NCBI RefSeq assembly: GCF_003947415.1
Contig: NZ_QHKL01000001.1
Location: forward strand, 1,240,001 to 1,304,000
Reading direction: 5' to 3'
Origin: Amycolatopsis sp. WAC 01376
Lineage (GTDB): Bacteria; Actinomycetota; Actinomycetes; Mycobacteriales; Pseudonocardiaceae
Length of the DNA: 64,000 bases
Part shown: piece after piece, positions 15,724 to 25,568 of the stretch
Layout: the number at the start of each line of letters is the position of its first letter
Position numbering within the stretch: position 1 is the first letter of the stretch
Translations under genes and position numbers: made by a program
Notes under the pieces: model-generated
Told to the model about the DNA's origin: nothing
The model's database searches: none
The model's input: only the letters and a program-made list of their open reading frames with translations

Positions 15724-16977
15724 TCAATGTTCTGCGCGTGCGGCGTCTTTCTCCTGCCATCGTTCGGGGTCGCGGCTGAGGGTCCGCCACCAGCTCAGGG
15801 CCAGCGGGACGGTCAGTATCAATCCCGCAAGCCCGAAGACGCCGACGGTCGACTGCGGGCCGACCTGATCGGCCAGGATGCCGCCGATCAGGGGACTCAC
15901 GCCCATCGTCGTGGTCAGGCCGGTGTTGGACAGGCCCATGACCTGTGCCCGGCTCTCGTCCGGCACGGCCAGCGTCAGTGAGGCGGTCGCCTGCATCAGC
16001 GCCACGGTGCCGAAGGCGCCGCAGAACACGAACAACACGATCGACGACAGCGGACCCGGCTGCAGGAAGCACAGCAGCAGCGGGACCGCCGTCAGCGCCG
16101 AAAGCGGCCCGATCAGCTTCGGCCGGAGGTGTGCCGGCACCCAGCGCGAGTAGATGAACGCGCCGATCACGCTGCCGATCGGGTCGGCGGCCAGCAACAG
16201 GCCGATGATCTCGGGGCCGCCGCCCGACGAGGCGACGTACGGCGCCGCGATGCCCTCGTACACCGGCAGCAGGCCCATCAGCCAGGTGAACAGCAGCAGC
16301 GAGCGCAGCCCGGAGCTGGCGAAGACGATCTTGCCGCCCGCGCCGATCGACGCGAAGAACGACTTGCGTTTCTCGCCGGTGGCCGCGGCCGGACGCGACT
16401 TCAGCCCGAACCGGACGAACAGCGCCGAGATCAAGAAGGTGACCGCGTCCAGCGCGAGGGCGATGTGGGGTTCGAGCGCGGTCAGCAGGAGGCCGCCGCC
16501 CGCGAATCCGGCCAGCTGCGCCGATTGGACGGTCATGCTGCGGATCGCCATGCCGACGACGAAGCGATCGCCTTCGAGGATCTGGGGCAGCAAGGCCAGC
16601 TGCGCCGCCTTGAACGGCGGGTTCAGCAGCGAGACGGCGCCGACGAGGACGCACAGGACCCAGAACGGCAGCACCGGGACCGCGACCAGCGCGATCAGCG
16701 CCGCCCGTAACAGGTCCACGACCACCATCACGGTCCGCCGGGGGAACCGGTCCGCGAACCCGGTGAGGAAGATTCCGCCGAGCAGCGAAGGGGCGTAGGT
16801 CAGCGCGTAGGTGAGACCGGTCAGGGTCGCGGAACGGGTTTCGGTGAAGACGAGGACCGAGAGGGCGACCCTGGCGAGTTGATCACCGAAGATCGAGAAC
16901 AGCTCGGCGAACCAGAGCGAACGGAACTCGGCTACCCCGAACACTTCTCGGTAAGTGACCCGTCCGGCCGAAGCCAT
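15724..16977 (-). CDS. MFS transporter
   Basis: A 417-residue, roughly 12-helix major facilitator protein of the drug-efflux type. Features are FRSLWFAELFSIFGDQLARV, the cytoplasmic loop GFADRFPRRTVMVVVDLLRA (motif A-like), VSLLNPPFKAAQLALLPQIL and a final WWRTLSRDP. ATG 16977 (MASAGRVTY) follows GGGGGC. Substrate unknown. An inverted repeat 35 bases upstream of the start may be a regulator site. Confidence 0.9.
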   Translation of the reverse strand: MASAGRVTYREVFGVAEFRSLWFAELFSIFGDQLARVALSVLVFTETRSATLTGLTYALTYAPSLLGGIFLTGFADRFPRRTVMVVVDLLRAALIALVAVPVLPFWVLCVLVGAVSLLNPPFKAAQLALLPQILEGDRFVVGMAIRSMTVQSAQLAGFAGGGLLLTALEPHIALALDAVTFLISALFVRFGLKSRPAAATGEKRKSFFASIGAGGKIVFASSGLRSLLLFTWLMGLLPVYEGIAAPYVASSGGGPEIIGLLLAADPIGSVIGAFIYSRWVPAHLRPKLIGPLSALTAVPLLLCFLQPGPLSSIVLFVFCGAFGTVALMQATASLTLAVPDESRAQVMGLSNTGLTTTMGVSPLIGGILADQVGPQSTVGVFGLAGLILTVPLALSWWRTLSRDPERWQEKDAARAEH

Positions 16978-17011
16978 GTTGCCCCCAATAGGGTCCTTAT
17001 TACGCGACAAA

Positions 17012-17040
17012 CTCGTGACCGAGAGTAACGCGGTCACGAG
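17012..17040. promoter_or_regulatory. Inverted repeat upstream of the MFS gene
   Basis: CTCGTGACC and GGTCACGAG are separated by 11 bases, 35 bases before the MFS start. It could be an operator or mRNA leader hairpin. The wider interval from here to 17458 contains only frames without family features on either strand, and I see no convincing gene in it. Confidence 0.5.
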
Positions 17041-17458
17041 CTCGTCACGAAGCGTCATTCGTTCACGTAAGTGTCTCCTGACTGTTGGTGATTGGCTAGG
17101 TTCTTTCGCCGGGTTTCTGGAGTTGGAGATCTTTTTCGTGGGCGAACGGTCGTTCGCGAAGATGTCCCGATGGCCGGTACCGAGGTCCAGACCTGCGGCT
17201 TTCGCCTTTTTCGTGCCTTTGGCCGTCAAAATCCGGATGTGGCCGCCTCGCCAGGGGCCGGAATCCCCGTGCGGTCGGGGCGGGTCGGATGAGCCCGCGC
17301 CGCAGGTGTTCGATCGCCACGAAGCGCAGCCGAAACGCTGGGCCGAATGGCTGAGCGGCCCGCGTCCGGAGGAGTGAACGGCGCAGCCCCCTCTTCGAGA
17401 CGGTTCCGCTCTTTGAGAAGCCGAACGTGCCCCGGAATCCGGGCGTAGCTTCGGCCTC

Positions 17459-19354
17459 GTGAGTACCGGAGAGCGTCCCTACGTGCTCGCGGTGGTCGGT
17501 GCCGGTCCGCGCGGAGTGGGCGTGCTCGAACGGCTCGGAGCGAACGCCGCCGAACTGCTCGGCGGACGGCGTCTGGTGGTGCATCTCATCGACCCCTTCC
17601 CCGCCGGGGCGGGGCGGGTCTGGCGGTTCGAGCAGTCGCCGCTGCTGCGGATGAACTCCATGCCCGAAGACGTCACGGTCTTCACCGACGACACCGTGAA
17701 GATCGACGGCCCGATCCGCCAGGGGCCCTCGCTGATCGAGTGGGCGCGGCTGGTTCGCGCGGGCATCCTCGACGCCGAGGTCGACGACAGCCTGCGCGCC
17801 GAACTCGAGGCGCTGCAAAACGATCACTTCCCGACGCGACGGTTGCAGAGCGCGTACCTCACCTGGTTCCACCGCAAGGTCCTGGCCGAACTCCCGGCCG
17901 GGATCGAGGTCGTCGAGCACCGGACCCGCGCGGTGCGGCTCGAAGACGGCGACCCGCAGTCGCTCTGGCTGGAGGATCGCGCGGAACCCCTCGAAGTGGA
18001 CGCGGTCCTGTTCACCGTCGGGCATCTCGACGCGGAACCGGACGATCGCGAGACCGCGCTCGCGGATTTCGCCGCCCGCCACGACCTCGCGTACTACCCG
18101 GCCGGCTACACCGCCGACGTCGACTATTCGGCGATCGGACCGGGGGAAACCGTGCTGGTGCGCGGATTCGGCCTCGCGTTCGTCGATTTGATGCTGTTGC
18201 TGACCGAAGGCCGCGGCGGTCGTTTCGAGGAGCAGGCGTGCGGCGGGTTGAAGTACCACCCCAGCGGCGCCGAGCCCGTGCTGCACATCGGTTCGCGTCG
18301 CGGAGTGCCGTACCACGCGAAAATCGGCTACCGTCCGCGTGGGAAACCGTTGCGATTGCCGAGGTTCTTCGACGCCTACGCCATCGAAAGGCTGTGCGCC
18401 GTACCCGGCCGGATCGACTTCCGCCGCGACGTCTGGCCGCTGATCTCGAAGGAGATCGCCTGGGCGTACTACAGCGAACTGTTCACTGCCCATCCCGAAC
18501 GGGTGCGCATGGATTTCGCCGTCTTCGCCGATGCTTTCGCGGACGCGGCGCCCGACGAACTCACCGCGCTGGTGGCGCGGGCGGTCCCGGCGCCGGACGA
18601 CCGGCTCGACCTGGACCGGCTCGACCGGCCGATGGCGGGCGCCGAATTCGGCACCGCCGAGGAGTACGGCAAGGAACTGCGCGAGTACGTCGAAGCGGAC
18701 CTGAGCCGCCGGTCGGACTCGGAGTACAGCGCGGATCTGGGCGCGTTCATGGCGCTGCTGTCGGTGATGGGCCAGCTTCCCGCGCTGATTCAGACCGGGC
18801 GGCTCGACGCGGCGTCACAACTGTCCGATTTGGACGGATGGTTCCTCGGCTTCTTCTCGTACTTCGCCAGCGGGCCGCCGCCGCGACGACTCGAAGAGCT
18901 GCTCGCACTCCAGGAAGCGGGCCTTGTTTCCTTCCTGGGCGCCGAAATGCGGATCTCGGCCGACGAGGACCGCCGGTCGTTCGTCGCCACCGGCGCGAGT
19001 TTCCCCGGCGAGACCGAGGCGCGGACACTCGTCGAAGCGCGGCTGCCCGAGCCGAGCATCACCCGGGCGTCGGATGTCCTTTTGCGACAGTTGCGCGACA
19101 ACGGCGCGCTCGGCGAGGAAGCCGTGGCCGACCCGGTCACCGGCGACCGGCTGCTCGCCGGCCGCATCCACACCCGCGTCTCCGACGGCCGGATGCTCGA
19201 TGGCGAGGGCCGCCCGCATCCGCGCCGGTTCGCGCTCGGGCCGCATACGTCCGCGCGGTCCGCCGGGGCGTTCACCCGGCCGCGGACCAACGCGATTCCC
19301 TTCCGGCAGAACGACATCGTGGCGCGGGAAATCCTGCGGCTGGCCGTCTCGTGA
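17459..19354 (+). CDS. FAD/NAD(P)-binding protein (large, PF13454-type)
   Basis: A 631-residue protein with an N-terminal dinucleotide-binding motif VLAVVGAGPRGVGVLERLGA, a long insertion, LRMNSMPEDVTVF, and VDAVLFTVGHLDAEP later in the flavin domain. YHAKIGYRPRGKPLRLPRFF and the C-terminal TNAIPFRQNDIVAREILRLA fit the FAD-NAD(P)-binding domain family often annotated only as such. Start is GTG 17459. It converges on the LLM monooxygenase/ABC operon, suggesting a shared pathway, perhaps oxidation of an imported compound. Substrate unknown. Confidence 0.85.
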   Translation: MSTGERPYVLAVVGAGPRGVGVLERLGANAAELLGGRRLVVHLIDPFPAGAGRVWRFEQSPLLRMNSMPEDVTVFTDDTVKIDGPIRQGPSLIEWARLVRAGILDAEVDDSLRAELEALQNDHFPTRRLQSAYLTWFHRKVLAELPAGIEVVEHRTRAVRLEDGDPQSLWLEDRAEPLEVDAVLFTVGHLDAEPDDRETALADFAARHDLAYYPAGYTADVDYSAIGPGETVLVRGFGLAFVDLMLLLTEGRGGRFEEQACGGLKYHPSGAEPVLHIGSRRGVPYHAKIGYRPRGKPLRLPRFFDAYAIERLCAVPGRIDFRRDVWPLISKEIAWAYYSELFTAHPERVRMDFAVFADAFADAAPDELTALVARAVPAPDDRLDLDRLDRPMAGAEFGTAEEYGKELREYVEADLSRRSDSEYSADLGAFMALLSVMGQLPALIQTGRLDAASQLSDLDGWFLGFFSYFASGPPPRRLEELLALQEAGLVSFLGAEMRISADEDRRSFVATGASFPGETEARTLVEARLPEPSITRASDVLLRQLRDNGALGEEAVADPVTGDRLLAGRIHTRVSDGRMLDGEGRPHPRRFALGPHTSARSAGAFTRPRTNAIPFRQNDIVAREILRLAVS

Positions 19355-19376
19355 GTGTTCGGCGTCCGCGTGGTCC

Positions 19377-19435
19377 GGTGCTCCCAATGCCGCATTGGGG
19401 ACACTGAGCGTCTCCAATGTGACATTGGGGGCACC
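19377..19435. terminator. 59-base hairpin with GGGAC-TGA-GTC core
   Basis: GGTGCTCCCAATG and CATTGGGGGCACC arms, with a few mismatches inside, enclose GGGGACACTGAGCGTCTCC. It sits between convergent genes and probably ends both transcripts. The central core is shared with the hairpins of the composite elements near 55.1 and 61.0 kb. Confidence 0.7.
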
Positions 19436-19457
19436 GATGCGCACCTTCTCGAAGGTA

Positions 19458-20495
19458 CTAGCTCTCCCACACCCGCGAGGGCAGCTCTTTCCGCACGATC
19501 GGGATGACGTCGGAGGCGAAGAGCTCCAGGACGTCCCGTGCTTCGTCGGATTTCAGGCCGTCCACCGAGACCGCCTGCACCTCATGCCCGAAGGAAGCGT
19601 GGTAGTCGCCGATCTTGTCGATCACCTGCTCCGGGCTTCCGACCAGCGCGGAACCGTTGGCGATCTTGTCCTCCAGGGTGGTGAACTCCGACTTGTTGTG
19701 CTGATACGCGGGCGTCTGCATCAGCGCCTCGAAGTACGGCCGGTAGCCGTCCAGCGCCTCCTGCGACGTCTTCGCGACGTACAGCCCGCCCGCGCCCGAA
19801 CCGACGAGCGCGTCCGCCGGATCGTGGCCGTGGTCCGCCCACCGCCGCCGGTAGTGGTCGATCAGGTCCGCGTACTTCTTCTTGGGGTGGAAGCCGTTCG
19901 CGGTGAACAGCGGGTCGCCGAACTTCGCCGCCAGCTCGGTCGACTCGGTGCTCGACGCGCTCCCGTGCCAGATCCGCGGCCGCGCGTGGAACGGCCGCGG
20001 TTGCGTCGTGACGTCGGTCAGCGGCGCGCGGAATTCGCCCTCCCACGTCACGCCTTCCTCCAGGAACAGCCTGCGCAGCAGGGCGAACTTCTCCGCCTGG
20101 TACTCCCATTGCCGTTCCTCTTCGAGGCCGAAAAGCGGGAAGTGCCGGGGATCGTTGCCCTTCCCGATCATGAGGTCCAGCCGCCCGCCGGAAAGCTGGT
20201 CGAGCGTCGCGTAGTCCTCGGCGACGCGGACCGGGTCGAGCACGCTGATCACGGTCAAGGTGGTCAGCAGCCGGACGCGCCGGGTCCGTTCGGCCACCGC
20301 CGCCAGGATCACCGGCGGCGCCGACGAGAGGAACGGCTCGCCGTGCCGTTCGCCGACGCCGTACGCGTCGAAGCCCAGTTCTTCGGCGAAGATCGCTTCG
20401 TCGACGACTCGGCGCAGGCGTTCGTGCTGGGTCGGTGTCTCGCCGGTCGCCGGGTCGGGATGATTCGCGACGAGGGAGAAGAGCCCGAATTTCAT
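19458..20495 (-). CDS. LLM class flavin-dependent oxidoreductase
   Basis: A 345-residue luciferase-like monooxygenase with the TIM-barrel pattern MKFGLFSLVAN, AEELGFDAYGVGERHGEPF, VRLLTTLTVISVLDPVRVAE, DQLSGGRLDLMIGKG and GSPEQVIDKIGDYHASFGHE. It probably uses FMNH2 or F420H2. Its start overlaps the ABC ATPase stop as ATGA. It is thus the last gene of the transporter operon and likely acts on the imported substrate. Confidence 0.92.
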   Translation of the reverse strand: MKFGLFSLVANHPDPATGETPTQHERLRRVVDEAIFAEELGFDAYGVGERHGEPFLSSAPPVILAAVAERTRRVRLLTTLTVISVLDPVRVAEDYATLDQLSGGRLDLMIGKGNDPRHFPLFGLEEERQWEYQAEKFALLRRLFLEEGVTWEGEFRAPLTDVTTQPRPFHARPRIWHGSASSTESTELAAKFGDPLFTANGFHPKKKYADLIDHYRRRWADHGHDPADALVGSGAGGLYVAKTSQEALDGYRPYFEALMQTPAYQHNKSEFTTLEDKIANGSALVGSPEQVIDKIGDYHASFGHEVQAVSVDGLKSDEARDVLELFASDVIPIVRKELPSRVWES

Positions 20496-22069
20496 CGTGC
20501 CTCCAACGGTTTCCGGCCCGGGATGGCGGCGAGCAGCTCGCGGGTGTAGTCCGCGCCCGGCCGTTCGAGGACGTCCTGAGCGGGGCCGAGTTCGACGAGT
20601 TCGCCGCCACGCAGCACGCCGACGGTGTCCGCGATCTGCCGGACCACGGCGAGATCGTGCGAGATGAACAAATACGTCAGGCCGAGTTCGTCCTGAAGGT
20701 CGGCGAGCAGCCGCAGGATCTGCGCCTGCACCGAGACGTCCAGCGCGGACACGGGTTCGTCGGCGACGATCAGTTCCGGGCGCAGCGCGAGCGCCCGCGC
20801 GATGGCCGCCCGCTGCCGTTGCCCGCCGGACAGTTCGGCGGGTTTGCGCTTCAGCACCGAAGACGGCAGCGCCACCTGGTCGACGAGTTCCGCCGCCCGT
20901 GCCCGGCGTTCCGCTTTCGTGCCGACGCCGAACGCCCGCAGCGGCTCGGAGATGACGTCCTCGATGCTGAACTTCGGGTTCAGCGACGCGTACGGGTTCT
21001 GGTACACCAGCTGAAACCGGCGCCGCAGCCGTCGCAGTTCCTCGCCCCGCAGCGCGGTGATGTCCTCGCCGTCGAACTTGACGACGCCTTCGGTCGGCGT
21101 CTCCAGCCGCAGGATCATCCGCGCGGTGGTCGACTTGCCCGAACCGGACTCGCCGACCAGCGCGAGCGTCCGGCCACGGGCGATGTCGAACGAAACGCCG
21201 TCCACGGCGCGGACGGTCCCGAAGGTCTTGCCGAGACCGCGGACCGAGACCAGGACGTCGGACGACGGCGGTTTCGGTTCACGCAACGGGGTGTCGGACA
21301 GACTCGGCGCCGCGGCGAGCAGATCCCGCGTGTACTTCTGCGTCGGTGCGGCGAGGATCTCGCCGGTCGTTCCCTCCTCGACCACGGTCCCCTGGGACAG
21401 CACCACGATCCGCGACGCCCGATCGGACGCGACGCCGAGGTCGTGCGTGATCAGCAGGACGGCGGTGCCCGCTTCGGCGGCGAGTTCTTCGAGGTGGTCC
21501 AAGATCTGCCGCTGCACGGTGACGTCGAGCGCGCTCGTCGGCTCGTCGGCGATGATGAGTTTCGGCCGTCCGGCCAGCGCGGCGGCGATCAGCGCACGCT
21601 GGCGCAGCCCGCCGGACAGCTCGTGCGGGTACTGTCGCGCCCGCGCCTCCGGATCCGCGATCCCGGCCTTGCGCAGCAGTTTCACCGCCTCCGTGCCGGC
21701 GGTTCGCTTGTCCGTCAGACCGTGGATCAGCAGCACTTCCGCGACCTGATCGCCGATCCGGTGCACGGGGTTGAGCGATACCGTCGGATCCTGGGGGACC
21801 AGCGCGATCTCGCGGCCGCGCACGGAACGCCAAGCGCGGTCGGAGAGCTTCGTGAGGTCCCTGCCGTCGAAGGTGATCTCGCCGCGTTCGATCCGCCCGC
21901 CGCGTGGCAGCAGCCCGATCGCCGCGTGCGCCGTCGTGCTCTTGCCGGAGCCGGACTCGCCGACCACCGCGACAATCTGTCCTTTGTGGATAGAAAGCGA
22001 GACGCCATCCACGGCGGGGACGGACTTGTAGGAAACCGCGAGGTCGCGGATGGTCAGCAGATCGCTCAT
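20492..22069 (-). CDS. Opp/Dpp-type ABC transporter, fused double ATPase
   Basis: A 525-residue protein with two nucleotide-binding domains. Each has Walker A GESGSGKST and a signature (LSGGLRQRALIAAAL and LSGGQRQRAAIARAL), with Walker B LIIADEPTSALDVT and LIVADEPVSALDVS. It corresponds to DppD and DppF in one chain. ATG 22069 (MSDLLTIRD) overlaps the upstream permease stop as ATGA. It powers uptake by the two permeases and binding protein in the same operon. Confidence 0.95.
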   Translation of the reverse strand: MSDLLTIRDLAVSYKSVPAVDGVSLSIHKGQIVAVVGESGSGKSTTAHAAIGLLPRGGRIERGEITFDGRDLTKLSDRAWRSVRGREIALVPQDPTVSLNPVHRIGDQVAEVLLIHGLTDKRTAGTEAVKLLRKAGIADPEARARQYPHELSGGLRQRALIAAALAGRPKLIIADEPTSALDVTVQRQILDHLEELAAEAGTAVLLITHDLGVASDRASRIVVLSQGTVVEEGTTGEILAAPTQKYTRDLLAAAPSLSDTPLREPKPPSSDVLVSVRGLGKTFGTVRAVDGVSFDIARGRTLALVGESGSGKSTTARMILRLETPTEGVVKFDGEDITALRGEELRRLRRRFQLVYQNPYASLNPKFSIEDVISEPLRAFGVGTKAERRARAAELVDQVALPSSVLKRKPAELSGGQRQRAAIARALALRPELIVADEPVSALDVSVQAQILRLLADLQDELGLTYLFISHDLAVVRQIADTVGVLRGGELVELGPAQDVLERPGADYTRELLAAIPGRKPLEAR

Positions 22070-22878
22070 CGCACGTCTCCTTCGATGGCTCTGGACAGCC
22101 GGTTCGCGGACAGCACCACGGCCGCGACCGTGAGTCCGGGGAAGGTCGTCATCCACCAGGCGGTGGCGAGGAAGCCGCGCCCGCCCGCCACGAGCGAGCC
22201 CCATTCCGGGGTCGGCGGGGTGGCGCCGTAGCCGAGGAAGCTCAGCGCGGACACCTCCAGTACGGCGGTGCCGAAGGTGAGCGTCGCGAGCGCGAGCACC
22301 GGGCCGAGCGCGTTGGGCAGCACATGCCGTCCGAGCACTCCGGTCCAGCGGACGCCTCCCGCGCGGGCGGCCTCGACGAACACGCCGCTGCGGACGCGCA
22401 GCACCTCGGCGCGCATCAGCCGGGCGAACTGCGCGAGATTCGCGACACCGACGGCGATCGCGACGTTGGTCGTACCGAAGCCGAGCGCGGTGACCAGCGC
22501 AAGCGACAGCAGGATCGACGGGATCGCCAGCAGGACGTCGACGCAGCGCATGATCGCCGAATCGAGGGCACCTCCCCGGAACCCGGCGAGCAGGCCGAGC
22601 GCGGAACCGGCGACGAGCGCGACGACGACGGCGATCACCGTCGCCTGCAACGAAAGCGCGGCGCCGTGCACCACTCGCGCGAAGATGTCCCGCCCGGTTT
22701 CGTCGGTGCCGAAGAGGTGACCGAGCGAAGGGCCCTGCATCTTCTCGGCGGGGACACCGGCGAGCGGGTCCTGTCCGGTGAAGAGGCCCGGGACGAGCGC
22801 CGCCAGCAGGGCGAAGGCCAGGACGGCGATCGCGAGGAGCAGGCCCGGTCGCCTGGTGCGCAAGAGAACGTCAGGCAT
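22066..22878 (-). CDS. ABC transporter permease (DppC-like)
   Basis: A 270-residue inner-membrane permease with the DppC hallmarks GTDETGRDIFARVVHGA and the EAA loop VEAARAGGVRWTGVLGRHVL. About six membrane segments are visible. Its start overlaps the DppB-like stop by eight bases and its stop overlaps the ATPase start, so the operon is translationally coupled. Confidence 0.94.
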   Translation of the reverse strand: MPDVLLRTRRPGLLLAIAVLAFALLAALVPGLFTGQDPLAGVPAEKMQGPSLGHLFGTDETGRDIFARVVHGAALSLQATVIAVVVALVAGSALGLLAGFRGGALDSAIMRCVDVLLAIPSILLSLALVTALGFGTTNVAIAVGVANLAQFARLMRAEVLRVRSGVFVEAARAGGVRWTGVLGRHVLPNALGPVLALATLTFGTAVLEVSALSFLGYGATPPTPEWGSLVAGGRGFLATAWWMTTFPGLTVAAVVLSANRLSRAIEGDVR

Positions 22879-23821
22879 CGGCCGTCTCCCGGTCTCGGAT
22901 CCGCGGGTCCAGCAGCGGATAAACGAGGTCGACCAGCAGGTTGATGCCGACGAACACCAGCGCGGCGAGCACGATCACCGCCTGCACCACCGGGATGTCC
23001 TGCGCGGTGACCGCCGACGACGTCACGCGCCCGAGGCCGTCACGGGAGAACACCGTCTCGGTGATCACCGAACCCGCGATCAGGTTCCCCGCGACCACTC
23101 CGGCGATGGTCAGTGTCGGCACCGCCGCGTTACGCAGGAGATGTCCGAAGTGGACTCTCGACCGGCTCGCCCCTTTGGCCAGCGCGATCTCGGCGTAGGG
23201 CTCGGCGAGTTGCGTGCGGAGGCTCTTCGCCAGCACCTGCCCGATGATCGCGCCGGTCGGGATGGCGAGGGTGATCGCGGGCAGGATCAGCGATTCGAAG
23301 CCGTTCGAGCCCAGCGCGGGCAACAGCTTGAGCTGGAAGGAGAAGAACTGGATGAGCAACAGTCCGACCCAGAACGGCGGCAGTGAGATCCCCAGCGGTG
23401 GCAACGCGAGCAGGAGATTGCCCAGCCAGCGCTGCCGGGTGACGGTGCCGGCGATCGCGATCCCGCCGCCGAACAGGATCGCCAGCGCCAGCGCGAATCC
23501 GGTCACCGCGAGGGTCGGCGGCAGGGCGGAGACGACCATGTTCGTGGCGTCGTCCCCGGTGGCGATCGAGCGGCCGAAGTCGCCTTGCAGTGCGGCGAGC
23601 AGCCGTTTTCCGTACTGGAGTGGCAGTGGGTCGTCGAGTCCGTACTCCGCCTTCGCCGCGGCGAGTTGTTCCGGCGTCACGGAAAGGCCGGCCTCGCCCC
23701 CGCCGAGCTTCGCGCTGACCGCGTCACCCGGCAGGAGGTAGAGGATCACGAACGACACGGTGAACGCGGCCCACAGGACGAAGACCGCCTGCAGGATCCG
23801 CCGGAGCAGGTACCGCCTCAC
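22871..23821 (-). CDS. ABC transporter permease (DppB-like)
   Basis: A 316-residue permease beginning MRRYLLRRILQAVFVLWAAF and including FVILYLLPGDAV, the typical DppB N-terminus. It has GLDDPLPLQYGKRLLAALQGDFG, the EAA loop YAEIALAKGASRSRVHFGHL, and TETVFSRDGLGRV. It pairs with the DppC-like protein. ATG 23821 overlaps the binding-protein stop as ATGA. Confidence 0.95.
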   Translation of the reverse strand: MRRYLLRRILQAVFVLWAAFTVSFVILYLLPGDAVSAKLGGGEAGLSVTPEQLAAAKAEYGLDDPLPLQYGKRLLAALQGDFGRSIATGDDATNMVVSALPPTLAVTGFALALAILFGGGIAIAGTVTRQRWLGNLLLALPPLGISLPPFWVGLLLIQFFSFQLKLLPALGSNGFESLILPAITLAIPTGAIIGQVLAKSLRTQLAEPYAEIALAKGASRSRVHFGHLLRNAAVPTLTIAGVVAGNLIAGSVITETVFSRDGLGRVTSSAVTAQDIPVVQAVIVLAALVFVGINLLVDLVYPLLDPRIRDRETADA

Positions 23822-25425
23822 GAGCCCGACACCCAGGCGTCGAACAGCTGCAACCGTGACGACGCCTCGAAACCGACGCCGTGCGCGTTCGGCCCGTGCG
23901 CCAGCACCTGGGTCAGCTCGAACACCGGCGCGGAATAGCCGTGCTCGATGATCGCACGCTGCGCCGCCTCGGCCGCGGGCTTCCGCTTGGCGGGGTCCAC
24001 AGTGGACGACTGCGCGTCGAGCGGCGCGTCGACCGGGTTGTCCGCAGGCAGCTTACTGCGGTTGTTCGCCTTGGTGGAGAACAGGTTGCGCAGGATGTCC
24101 GGATCTGCCCGAGTGGTGTTGTACCAGAGGTACTCGTAGTTCCCGCTCTGTGTGATCTGCACGCTCTCGGCGGTCGTGCGTTGTTCGATCTGAAGGTCGA
24201 AGCCGATCCTGCGCAACTGCTGCTGCACGAGTTCGAGCACACTCTTGTTCTGGTTGAACACCAGGGAGAAGACGACCTTGGCGGTCAGCCGCTGCCCGTT
24301 CTTCGTCCGGATCCCGTCGGGACCGGGCAGCCAGCCCGCGCTCTCCAGCAACGACGTCGCCCCGGCCGGATCGTAGGCGAGCAGCGGCGACAGGTCGGTG
24401 TAGAACGGCGTCGCCGAGCCGAGAATGCTGGTGGCGGGCTTGTAGTTCGGTGTCAGCACGGTGTTCGTGATCTCGGGGCGGTTGATGCCCTTGACCACCG
24501 CCTGGCGGACCTTTTCGTCGACGAGCACGCCTTTGGTGACGTTGGCGTGCAGGTTGAACACCACACCGGGATTCGGCCGGGTGGGCTCGGTGAAACCGTT
24601 GCCGGTGAACTGCGGCTCGTCGACCGGTTGGACATCGGTGATGGCGTCGAGCTGCGCCGAAGCGAGACTTCCGGTACGCACACCGGGTTCCGGCACGATC
24701 TTGTAGGCGATCTTGTCGAGATATGCCTCGCCCTGGTGCTTGAACAGCGACGAACCCCAGCGGTAGCCCTTGCGTTTGGCGAGAACGATTTCCTGGTTCT
24801 GCTTGAGGCTTTCGAAGATGAAGGGGCCCGAGCCGATCAGCCCGTCGCCTTGGCAGCGCTGATCGGGGGTCTTCTTGTACGCGGCAGGCGCGAGGATTCC
24901 GAGCGACATCGTCGAGCTGGCCTGCAGGAACTGCGCGCTGGGAACGGAGAACTCGATCTTGACCGTCTTCGGGTCGACAACCCTCGTTCCCTTGTAGACG
25001 GCCAGATAGCCGGAGCCGAGCTGCGACTTCGGCCCGAGCGCCTTGATCGCGTCGAAGCTCGTCTTGACCGCGGCGGCGTCGACAGGGCTGCCGTCGGAGA
25101 AGGTCGCGCCGTCGCGCAGGTGGAAGGTGAACGCGGTCGAATCCGCGTTGCTCTCCCACTTTTCGGCCAGCCACGGCTTGATCTCACCAGTGGCCGGATC
25201 CTGGTCGGTCAGCGAATCGACCAGCTGACGGCCGACGTTGAGCGAAGCGTTGGTGCCGACCTGCTGCGGGTCGACGCAGTCCGGACTCGACGAGATCCCG
25301 AGGCGCAACGTGCCGCCGGGTTCGGGCGGCCCGGCGTCGGCACCCGTCGAACCGCCCGCGGAAGAGCAGGCCGTGACGAAAAGTGCGGTGAGCGCGAGTA
25401 AAGAAGTGGCGGCGGTACGGGACAC
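23818..25425 (-). CDS. ABC transporter substrate-binding lipoprotein (family 5, DppA-like)
   Basis: A 535-residue extracellular solute-binding protein with a lipoprotein signal (SLLALTALFVTAC, lipidated Cys near residue 20) and the family 5 pattern GGTLRLGISSSPDCVDPQ, LAEKWESNADSTAFTFHLRD, GATFSDGSPVDAAAV and LLAYDPAGATSLLESAGW. It captures peptides, nickel or other small ligands; the ligand cannot be told from sequence. It is the first gene of the five-gene operon, and the promoter should lie in the gap up to 25568. Confidence 0.94.
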   Translation of the reverse strand: MSRTAATSLLALTALFVTACSSAGGSTGADAGPPEPGGTLRLGISSSPDCVDPQQVGTNASLNVGRQLVDSLTDQDPATGEIKPWLAEKWESNADSTAFTFHLRDGATFSDGSPVDAAAVKTSFDAIKALGPKSQLGSGYLAVYKGTRVVDPKTVKIEFSVPSAQFLQASSTMSLGILAPAAYKKTPDQRCQGDGLIGSGPFIFESLKQNQEIVLAKRKGYRWGSSLFKHQGEAYLDKIAYKIVPEPGVRTGSLASAQLDAITDVQPVDEPQFTGNGFTEPTRPNPGVVFNLHANVTKGVLVDEKVRQAVVKGINRPEITNTVLTPNYKPATSILGSATPFYTDLSPLLAYDPAGATSLLESAGWLPGPDGIRTKNGQRLTAKVVFSLVFNQNKSVLELVQQQLRRIGFDLQIEQRTTAESVQITQSGNYEYLWYNTTRADPDILRNLFSTKANNRSKLPADNPVDAPLDAQSSTVDPAKRKPAAEAAQRAIIEHGYSAPVFELTQVLAHGPNAHGVGFEASSRLQLFDAWVSGS

Positions 25426-25568
25426 CGGGTGGCCTCCAGCGGGGAACGGGGGCGCTTTTACTTGCGCCTGCCCGATTCACGCTAATCACGACCTTGAGGC
25501 CCGCCCACATACTGAGCCCGGCTCCCAGCCCGCGAAACGTCCCACCTTTCCGCTTGACAGCCCCGAAA

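Noticed and set aside
16955..17377. 140-codon plus-strand frame upstream of the FAD protein
   Set aside because: It overlaps the MFS start antisense, has no family features and no ribosome site.
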